From contig JAOTWK010000171.1 of NCBI GenBank assembly GCA_029862935.1, positions 1 to 7,393 of the forward strand: a stretch of DNA of 7,393 bases, in the 5' to 3' direction. This DNA is from Gemmatimonadota bacterium. GTDB taxonomy: Bacteria > Gemmatimonadota > Gemmatimonadetes > Gemmatimonadales > GWC2-71-9. Made by a program: the position numbers and the translations under genes. Positions 1 to 5,961 of this stretch are shown one piece after another (positions within the stretch are counted from its first letter, which is position 1; the number at the start of each line of letters is the position of its first letter). Under the pieces are notes generated by a model that was not told where the DNA came from, did not search any database, and worked only from the letters and a program-made list of their open reading frames with translations.

Positions 1-54
1 AATTCAGGCAGTAATTCCCACCGCCAAGGGCGCCGTTCCGGCAGTCCGCTCGCG

Positions 55-75
55 TGGGGTGGGGTGGGGTGGGGT
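55..75 (+). repeat. (TGGGG)4 tandem repeat, predicted G-quadruplex in the gdh leader
   Basis: Four perfect GGGG tracts at 56-59, 61-64, 66-69 and 71-74 are separated by single T residues. This meets the strictest quadruplex pattern (four equal G-tracts, one-base loops), a layout known to give very stable parallel quadruplexes. The G-rich strand is the coding strand, so the mRNA would carry the same structure if transcription starts upstream. The repeat ends 11 bases before the Shine-Dalgarno and 21 bases before the start codon. It is also a 5-base simple repeat, so slippage could alter copy number without touching the reading frame. The repeat is seen directly; folding and regulation are inferred. 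Confidence 0.85.
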
Positions 76-85
76 GATGATTCTC

Positions 86-89
86 GGAG
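86..89 (+). promoter_or_regulatory. Shine-Dalgarno of the glutamate dehydrogenase gene
   Basis: GGAG sits six bases before the ATG at 96, an ideal spacing. It supports this start over the next in-frame ATG (codon 10, position 123), which has no purine-rich site before it. Confidence 0.75.
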
Positions 90-95
90 ACGCAG

Positions 96-1379
96 ATGCG
101 CAAGCCTTATAACTCTTTCGAAATGGCGCAATCCCAGTTCGATGGCGCTGCCGATCTATTGAACCTCGACCAGGCAACCTGTGATCTGCTGCGGTTTCCG
201 CTGCGCGAGTACTCTTTTGCCATTCCCGTGCGCATGGACGACGGGACAATGCAGATCTTCCGCGGGTTTCGCGTCCAGCACAACGACGCCAAGGGTCCCT
301 GTAAGGGTGGAATCCGGTTCCATCCCCTCGAAACGCTCGACACGGTACGGGCGCTTGCCATGTGGATGACCTGGAAGTGCGCCGTGGTGGATATTCCGTT
401 GGGTGGCGCCAAAGGCGGCGTCGTCTGCGATCCGCATAACCTGAGTCTTCGCGAGCAGGAAACGATCTGCCGCGGGTACGTGCGCCGCATGGGTCGGAAC
501 ATGGGTCCCAACTCGGATGTCCCCGCCCCCGACGTCATGACCTCGGCGCAGCACATGTTGTGGATGTTGGACGAGTTCGAGGCCGTCCACGGCTCCAAGC
601 AGCCTGGGTTCATCACCGGGAAGCCAGTCGGCGTGGGTGGCTCGCACGGGCGCGCCGAAGCCACTGGGTTCGGACTGGTGTTCATGCTGCGTGAAGCACT
701 CAAGGAACTGAGCATTCGTCCGGCCAACACGACAGCGAGTGTACAGGGATTCGGCAACGTGGCGCAGAACGCCATCAGGCTCTTCGACCAGATCGGTGGA
801 CGGACCGTGTGCGTCTCGTGCTGGGACCAGGAGGACCGCAAGAGCTACGCGTTCCACCGGAAGGACGGCATCGATCTCGATCAATTGCTTGGGATCACGG
901 ACCGCTTCGGTGGGATCGACAAGGCCAAGGCTCCGGACCTCGGGTTCGAGGTGCTGCCAGGTGACGCCTGGCTCCAGCAAGACGTCGACATCCTCATCCC
1001 GGCCGCGCTCGAGAGCCAGATCACGGAGGATAACGTGAGCATGATCAGCGAGCGGGTGAAGATCGTCGCCGAGGGTGCAAACGGACCGACGACCCCTGCC
1101 GCGGACCAGCTCCTCGAACAGCGGCAGGTGTTTGTGATCCCCGACCTGTTGGCGAATGCCGGTGGGGTCACGTGTAGCTACTTCGAGCAAGTCCAGAGCA
1201 ACACCAACTACTACTGGGACAAGGACGAGGTACTGGGCAAGTTGGACGTGAAGATGACCGACGCCTTCGTAGCGGTGAGCGAGTTTGCCAAGAAGCGGAA
1301 GCTCTACATGCGCACGGCCGCCTACGTCATCGCCGTCGATCGCGTCGCGCGTGCCTGCCGGGACCGGGGCTGGCTCTGA
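96..1379 (+). CDS. gdhA: Glutamate dehydrogenase (Glu/Leu/Phe/Val dehydrogenase family)
   Basis: This 427-residue cytoplasmic enzyme, of normal length for the hexameric class of about 420-450 residues, should catalyse NAD(P)-dependent interconversion of glutamate with 2-oxoglutarate and ammonia. The N-terminal substrate domain has the three conserved lysines: K70 in CKGGIRF, K94 in MTWK and K106 in GGAKGG. The catalytic aspartate is D146 in PAPDVMT. K70 favours glutamate over leucine or phenylalanine, because branched-chain relatives lack it. TGKPxGVGGSxGRxEATG (174-191) leads into the Rossmann domain, whose loop is GFGNVA (218-223). NAGGVTCSYFE (354-364) holds the expected serine near the substrate carboxylate. 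One oddity is that the end of the second Rossmann strand reads VSC (240-242) where many relatives have VSD, so NAD versus NADP use cannot be called. The start is set by GGAG at 86-89. The stop overlaps the next start by one base, so it is the first gene of a three-gene unit. The symbol is by family only. Confidence 0.95.
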   Translation: MRKPYNSFEMAQSQFDGAADLLNLDQATCDLLRFPLREYSFAIPVRMDDGTMQIFRGFRVQHNDAKGPCKGGIRFHPLETLDTVRALAMWMTWKCAVVDIPLGGAKGGVVCDPHNLSLREQETICRGYVRRMGRNMGPNSDVPAPDVMTSAQHMLWMLDEFEAVHGSKQPGFITGKPVGVGGSHGRAEATGFGLVFMLREALKELSIRPANTTASVQGFGNVAQNAIRLFDQIGGRTVCVSCWDQEDRKSYAFHRKDGIDLDQLLGITDRFGGIDKAKAPDLGFEVLPGDAWLQQDVDILIPAALESQITEDNVSMISERVKIVAEGANGPTTPAADQLLEQRQVFVIPDLLANAGGVTCSYFEQVQSNTNYYWDKDEVLGKLDVKMTDAFVAVSEFAKKRKLYMRTAAYVIAVDRVARACRDRGWL

Positions 1380-3139
1380 TGCGCAATGGCGCCGCGGCCG
1401 GACGTGGGTTGCCGCGCTTCACGAAGGAGTCTCTCTCACCGGGTGCCCCGCCCTGCCGCATAGGCGACGGGGAGATTGGTGGCAAGGCCCACGGTCTGGT
1501 CTTTGTGCGCGCTATCGTCGAATCACAGTTCGGCGCCGCGGCTGTGCCGGACATCGACGTGGACATCCCCTCCCCAATCATCCTCACCACCGATGTGTTC
1601 GACGCATTCATGGAGCGAAACCGCCTGTTGGACGTCGCGCTCTCGGACGTGCCGGACCAGCGCATCGCACACGCCTTCCAGCATGCCGACCTCCCGACGG
1701 AGATCTTAGGCGATTTGCGGGCGATAACCGACACGCTGCGGACACCGCTCGCCATACGCTCGTCCAGCCTGCTCGAGGACGCCCTGTTCCGCCCATTCGC
1801 GGGCGTCTACGAGACCAAAATGACCCCGAACAACCAACCGGACGCCAGCACGCGGTTCCAACGGCTCGCCGAGGCCATCAAGTTCGTGTATGCGTCGATG
1901 TTCTTCCGGGCGGCGAAGGATTACGTCCGCTCCACCGACCACACGACCACCGATGAAAAGATGGCAGTGGTCATGCAACAGGTCGTGGGTGGCCGTCACG
2001 GTGATCGCTTCTATCCGGAGCTGTCCGGCGTCGCACACTCGTTCAACTTCTATCCATCCGGCGACGCCGGGCGCGACGAAGGAGTGGTCGCCCTCGCACT
2101 GGGCCTCGGGAAGACGATCGTGGACGGCGGCAGGAGTTACTCGTACTCGCCTGCCCGACCCAAAGCGCCACCGCCGTTCGCGTCTCCCAAGGACCTCATG
2201 GCTAACACGCAGAACCGGTTCTGGGCAGTGAACGTCGGGAAGCCGCCACCGTTCGATCCGATCGCAGAGACCGAATACCTGCTCGAGTGCAGCCTCAGCG
2301 ACGCCGACTATGATGGTGCGTTGACGCACGTCGCGTCGACGTACCTGGCGTCATCAGATCGCGTCTCGCCGGGTGTCGGGGCGGACGGACCGCGCGTTCT
2401 CACCTTCGCACCGCTGCTCGTGCTGGAGGATTACCCGTTCAACCGCGTGGTGCGGGCCCTGCTCGATGCGTGCGCGGAAGCCGTGGGCAGAGATGTCGAG
2501 ATCGAGTTTGCCATGACATTCCCTGCCGACGGCGGATCCCGTCCGCGGTTCGGACTGCTGCAAGTGCGTCCCATGATCGTTTCGGACGAGCAGGTCGAAC
2601 TGAGTCCGTCTGAACTGACGGCACCCAACGTGGTCATTGCGTCTGAGCTGGTGATGGGCAACGGCACGGCACGAGACATACGGGATATCCTCTACGTGAA
2701 CCCAACCACGTTTGAGGCGCGCCACACACGGACCATTGCCGGGCAGCTCGGCAAGATGAACTCCCGCCTCCTCGCCGAAGACCGGCCGTACCTCCTGATC
2801 GGTTTCGGCCGCTGGGGCAGCTCGGATCCCTGGCTTGGCACCCCGGTCAAGTGGGGGGAGATTTGCGGCGCTCGAACGATCGTCGAAGCCACGAGACCTG
2901 ACATGTGGGTGGAGGCAAGTCAGGGTTCGCACTTCTTTCACAATATCTCGAGCAGTGGCGTGAGCTACTTCTCGGTGGGGCACGACATGACACCGGGGAT
3001 CGACTGGACGTGGCTCGAGGCGCAGCCTGCTGCGGCCGAGACGGACTTGGTGCGGCACGTGCGGCTCGACCAGCCACTGCTGGTCAAGGTCGACGGTCGC
3101 ACAGGCCGGGGTGTGATCACACACGGGGAGCCGCAGTGA
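1379..3139 (+). CDS. PEP/pyruvate-binding (PPDK N-terminal-like ATP-grasp) protein without phosphohistidine domain
   Basis: This 586-residue protein is related to the nucleotide-binding part of PEP synthase and pyruvate phosphate dikinase. Landmarks in order are the GGKA loop (34-37), AIRSSS with R127, E133-D134, FAGVYET (140-146), SGVAHSF (216-222), GLGKTIVDGG (242-251) and EIEFA (374-378) followed by LLQVRP (393-398). These match the ATP-site Lys, Arg, acidic and Gln-x-Arg positions of PPDK, so ATP binding is likely. No TxHAA-type phosphohistidine motif or PEP-binding barrel follows. Residues 424-535 instead form a module with RDIRDILYVNP, GFGRWGS (475-481) and SQGSHFF (514-520), shared with the next gene. 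No signal peptide or membrane segment is seen. The ATG at 1379 overlaps the upstream TGA (TGATG), with a weak GGGG nine bases before it, which points to coupled translation. The phosphoryl acceptor is unknown. A regulatory kinase-like role or an unrecognised ligase/phosphotransferase are both possible. Confidence 0.85.
   Translation: MRNGAAAGRGLPRFTKESLSPGAPPCRIGDGEIGGKAHGLVFVRAIVESQFGAAAVPDIDVDIPSPIILTTDVFDAFMERNRLLDVALSDVPDQRIAHAFQHADLPTEILGDLRAITDTLRTPLAIRSSSLLEDALFRPFAGVYETKMTPNNQPDASTRFQRLAEAIKFVYASMFFRAAKDYVRSTDHTTTDEKMAVVMQQVVGGRHGDRFYPELSGVAHSFNFYPSGDAGRDEGVVALALGLGKTIVDGGRSYSYSPARPKAPPPFASPKDLMANTQNRFWAVNVGKPPPFDPIAETEYLLECSLSDADYDGALTHVASTYLASSDRVSPGVGADGPRVLTFAPLLVLEDYPFNRVVRALLDACAEAVGRDVEIEFAMTFPADGGSRPRFGLLQVRPMIVSDEQVELSPSELTAPNVVIASELVMGNGTARDIRDILYVNPTTFEARHTRTIAGQLGKMNSRLLAEDRPYLLIGFGRWGSSDPWLGTPVKWGEICGARTIVEATRPDMWVEASQGSHFFHNISSSGVSYFSVGHDMTPGIDWTWLEAQPAAAETDLVRHVRLDQPLLVKVDGRTGRGVITHGEPQ
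3125..3130 (+). promoter_or_regulatory. Shine-Dalgarno of the 921-residue PEP/pyruvate-binding gene
   Basis: GGGGAG lies inside the last codons of the preceding gene, eight bases before the ATG at 3139. With the TGATG overlap it fixes the start there, although the frame is open further upstream to a possible ATG at 2905. That upstream stretch overlaps conserved coding sequence of the preceding gene and is not family-like. Confidence 0.7.
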
Positions 3140-5904
3140 TGACGGACCGCGACCCGCGTGCCGAACGTCTGCTCGACGACCTGAAAGAGCGCGCAAAGGA
3201 GCTCGACTGCTTGTATCGAGTCGATGAGATATTGGGCGGCGACGGCGAGCAATACGAAGTGTTCAACGCCCTGATCGACACGCTGCCGCAGGGCTGGAAA
3301 CACCCCGAAGTCTGTCAGGCTCGCATCATCGTCGAGGAACAGATCTACCAACCCGCCGCATTCGTCGACACGCCGTGGAGCATGCGCGCCGAGATCGACG
3401 TCGAGGGAGATCTGGTCGGTGAGATCTCCGTGTCCTACATCGAGGCGCGGCCAGCTGCCGACGAGGGACCGTTCCTGCGAGAGGAGTGGCGCCTCCTTCG
3501 GGCAATCGCGGAGCGGGTTGGCCACTATCTGACCCAGCAACGCACATGGGAGCGTCGTGCCAAGCTCGTGGACCGACTCTCGAGCAGCAACACTCGGTCG
3601 TGGCACGTGCTCGTCGAGTTTTTGCAGCAGACAGATCAGGAGCTGCTCAAGCGCATCACGCGCAAGATGATCAACCTCCTCTACTGGAGCGGCGTCGAGG
3701 AAGCCGCCGCGCTGTTGCGGGCCGAGATTGGCGAACCCGGTGACGATGCGTTCGAAGCGGGTGACGATAATCGGCCCCTGGGGAGGCGGCCACTGCACGC
3801 CCCTCCGGAGCTGGTCGAGCGCACGTTCGAGCTAGCGGACCGGCACCTCGACGGGTCCGAGATCGTCTCCCACATGCAGGCGTGGATCAGTGAAGACAAC
3901 TGCGGCTTCCTGATCCAAGCCCTCGAGGATCAGTCTACCACCACCAATCAGATCGCTGAGCACGTTCTTCGCTTCGCGACCCAAGCGGGCGATCGCACGC
4001 AGCTCTCGGCAGCGCTGCACATGAGCCTCAAGGTCGGGTTGCTCCGCACGATCGTGCTGGATCGACTCGACTTCATCGGCGCGGCCAAGCGCTTTGTCGA
4101 GGTGGACGACTTCTTCGATCTGATCCAGCGCGTCGTGTATCCCGCCGAGAGCCACGGCAAGCTGGGCGGGAAGGCGGCAGGGTTGTTTCTCGCACAGAAA
4201 GTCCTGGCACGAGCGACACAGCACGCCGAGCTGTTTGCCAACGTCAAGATCCCGCGAACGTGGTATGTCGCGTCGGATGCGATTCTGGACTTCATCCAAA
4301 TCAACCAGCTCAAAGAGGTCTACAATCGGAAGTACATGGAGATCGACCGGGTGCGGCAGGATTACCCGTTCCTCATCCAGCTCTTCAAGAACTCCCAGTT
4401 TCCGGTCGAGGTGACGCGGGGCCTGGCCCCAGTGTTGGACGAGTTCGCCGGCCGTCCCTTGATCGTGCGGAGCTCGAGTGTACTCGAGGATCAGTCCGGC
4501 GCCTCCTTCTCGGGCAAGTACAAGAGCCTATTCCTTGCGAACCAGGGCACCAAGCGGGAGCGCACCGAGGCCCTGCAAGACGCGATCGTGGAGATTTGGG
4601 CTTCGGTCTTTGGGCCTGATCCCATCGAGTACCGTGCTGAGCGTGGAATGCTGGACTTCCGGGAAGAGATGGGAATCCTGATCCAAGAAGTGGTCGGGAC
4701 CCGGGTCGGCAGGTACTACCTACCGGCATTCGCCGGGGTCGCATTCGGCAACAACGAGATCCGCTGGTCCCCACGTATCCAGCGGGAGGACGGACTCGTC
4801 CGCATGGTGCCGGGCCTCGGAACGCGCGCGGTAGACCGCGTGGCCGACGACTACCCCGTGTTGCTGAGTCCCGGACAGCCCGGCCTTCGGGCCAACGTCA
4901 CCCCCGACGAGGTCATGCGCTACTCACCCAAGAAGGTGGACGTCATTGATCTCGAGACGAACAGCTTCGAGACGATCGATCTCCAAGCGTTGTTGCGGGC
5001 CCACGGGAACGAGTATCCCCTGGTGCAACAGATGGTGTCCATCGTGGACGGCGACCGTCTGCGCGAGCCGATGGGCCTCGAGCCCGACTTCGAACGCGAC
5101 GACGTGGTCGTCACCTTCGAAAACATGATCGGTAGAACCCCGTTCCCTCAGCAGATCCGGGCCGCCCTCGACACGCTTCGCGAAGGTCTCGGCGTCCCGG
5201 TAGACATCGAGTTCGCGAGCGACGGAACGGATCTGTACATCCTGCAGTGCCGCATCCAGAGCCACTCGGAAACCCGCACACCGCCGATCATCCCTCCGAA
5301 CCTCCCCGACAAGGACGTGCTGTTCACTGCGCACCGACAGGTCGCCAACGGCCGCGTGTCGGATATCCGCTACATCGTGTACGTGGACCCAGCGGCGTAC
5401 GGACGCCTCGCGACACGCAAGGAGCTGATACAGGTGGGAGAGGCGGTGGGCCGAGTGAACGCGCTGTTGCCGAAGCGGCAGTTTGTGCTCATGGGCCCTG
5501 GTCGCTGGGGCAGTCGGGGCGACATCAAGCTGGGTGTCAGCGTGACCTATTCGGACATCAACAACACGGCGATGCTCATCGAAGTCGCGCGCCAGAAGGA
5601 GAATTACGTGCCCGAGTTGTCATTCGGCACGCACTTCTTCCAGGATCTGGTGGAGGCAGACATTCTCTACCTCCCGCTGTACCCGGACGAGCAGGGCGTG
5701 GTGTTCCGCGAGGAGTTCTTCACTCGAGCCACCAACCTGCTGCCCGAGCTCTTGCCCGCCTATGCGCACTTGGAGGCCGCGCTCACCGTGATCGACGTCG
5801 CCGCCGAGCGGAAAGGTCAGCTGCTGCAGGTGCTCATGAGCGGAGATGCGGACAAGGCGGTCGGGTTGCTCGCTGGAGCCGGTCAGAAACGGACGAGAAC
5901 CTGA
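3139..5904 (+). CDS. Multidomain PEP/pyruvate-binding protein with N-terminal sensor-like domain
   Basis: This 921-residue protein is probably soluble. Residues about 8-140 form a GAF-like or similar alpha/beta domain with the landmarks KELDCLY (19-25), CQARIIVEEQ (59-68), IEARPAADEGPFL (101-113) and EEWRLLRAIAERVG. I recall this type of region ahead of histidine kinases and other signalling proteins. Residues about 146-330 look helical. The ATP-grasp part has LGGKAAGL (342-349), IVRSSSVLED with R444, E450 and D451, SFSGKYKS (456-463), FAGVAFG (531-537), GLGTRAVDR (559-567), VDIEFA with D689 and E691, and ILQCR with Q703 and R705. All PPDK-type nucleotide residues seem present. There is no phosphohistidine domain. 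The C-terminus repeats the module of the preceding gene: SDIRYIVYVDP, GPGRWGS (786-792) and SFGTHFF (828-834). The start at 3139 is chosen by TGATG coupling and GGGGAG; a longer form from 2905 would overlap the preceding gene by 235 bases. The substrate is unknown; a sensor-gated ATP-dependent enzyme is inferred. Confidence 0.85.
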   Translation: MTDRDPRAERLLDDLKERAKELDCLYRVDEILGGDGEQYEVFNALIDTLPQGWKHPEVCQARIIVEEQIYQPAAFVDTPWSMRAEIDVEGDLVGEISVSYIEARPAADEGPFLREEWRLLRAIAERVGHYLTQQRTWERRAKLVDRLSSSNTRSWHVLVEFLQQTDQELLKRITRKMINLLYWSGVEEAAALLRAEIGEPGDDAFEAGDDNRPLGRRPLHAPPELVERTFELADRHLDGSEIVSHMQAWISEDNCGFLIQALEDQSTTTNQIAEHVLRFATQAGDRTQLSAALHMSLKVGLLRTIVLDRLDFIGAAKRFVEVDDFFDLIQRVVYPAESHGKLGGKAAGLFLAQKVLARATQHAELFANVKIPRTWYVASDAILDFIQINQLKEVYNRKYMEIDRVRQDYPFLIQLFKNSQFPVEVTRGLAPVLDEFAGRPLIVRSSSVLEDQSGASFSGKYKSLFLANQGTKRERTEALQDAIVEIWASVFGPDPIEYRAERGMLDFREEMGILIQEVVGTRVGRYYLPAFAGVAFGNNEIRWSPRIQREDGLVRMVPGLGTRAVDRVADDYPVLLSPGQPGLRANVTPDEVMRYSPKKVDVIDLETNSFETIDLQALLRAHGNEYPLVQQMVSIVDGDRLREPMGLEPDFERDDVVVTFENMIGRTPFPQQIRAALDTLREGLGVPVDIEFASDGTDLYILQCRIQSHSETRTPPIIPPNLPDKDVLFTAHRQVANGRVSDIRYIVYVDPAAYGRLATRKELIQVGEAVGRVNALLPKRQFVLMGPGRWGSRGDIKLGVSVTYSDINNTAMLIEVARQKENYVPELSFGTHFFQDLVEADILYLPLYPDEQGVVFREEFFTRATNLLPELLPAYAHLEAALTVIDVAAERKGQLLQVLMSGDADKAVGLLAGAGQKRTRT

Positions 5905-5961
5905 GCGGCAGCAGCTGACGGCTGATGGCGACAGCTGAAAGCTGCATGACAGACGACAGAG
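5905..5961. repeat. Convergent intergenic gap with degenerate GCTGA repeats
   Basis: This 57-base gap separates the stop codons of two convergent genes. GCTGA occurs at 5914, 5921 and 5934, with a GCTG at 5941, giving spacings of 7, 13 and 7 bases. Two inverted pairings are possible: CAGCT (5932-5936) with AGCTG (5940-5944) around a three-base loop, and GCAGCT (5911-5916) with AGCTGC (5940-5945) around a longer loop. Neither is followed by a T-run in either direction, so this is not a clear intrinsic terminator. It may be a dispersed intergenic repeat of this genome, or a weak bidirectional terminator. Confidence 0.45.

Larger units (their letters stand above)
1..95 (+). promoter_or_regulatory. 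Leader region upstream of the glutamate dehydrogenase gene
   Basis: This short non-coding stretch runs from the window edge to the dehydrogenase start codon. It contains a four-copy TGGGG repeat (55-75) and a Shine-Dalgarno (86-89), each listed separately. I see no convincing -35/-10 pair in the 54 bases before the repeat. A CGCC-AAG-GGCG hairpin (22-32) is too short to interpret. AATTC occurs at 1-5 and 13-17 without evident meaning. The promoter may lie further left, outside the window. A minus-strand reading frame overlapping this region looks like composition shadow, with no recognisable protein content. Confidence 0.5.

Noticed and set aside
22..32. CGCC-AAG-GGCG hairpin in the leader
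   Set aside because: A four-pair stem is expected by chance in DNA of this composition.
156..1190. Long minus-strand frame opposite the dehydrogenase gene
   Set aside because: It is antisense to an unmistakable enzyme, has no recognisable motif, and is of the kind expected from G+C-rich codon bias.
1424..1445. AAGGAG followed by a GTG as an alternative start for the 586-residue protein
   Set aside because: The GTG at 1443 is not in the coding frame, and no in-frame start codon lies at a suitable distance, so the TGATG start at 1379 is kept.
2905..3138. Extended N-terminus of the 921-residue protein starting at ATG 2905
   Set aside because: This stretch lies wholly inside conserved coding sequence of the preceding gene in another frame. 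It has no family-like residues, and the TGATG junction with GGGGAG gives a better start at 3139.
2354..3196. Minus-strand frame of 280 codons opposite the junction of the two ATP-grasp genes
   Set aside because: The content is Arg/His-rich composition shadow with no domain, while the plus strand carries conserved motifs throughout.
5932..5944. CAGCT-GAA-AGCTG hairpin as an intrinsic terminator
   Set aside because: The stem is only five pairs and no T-run follows on either strand.
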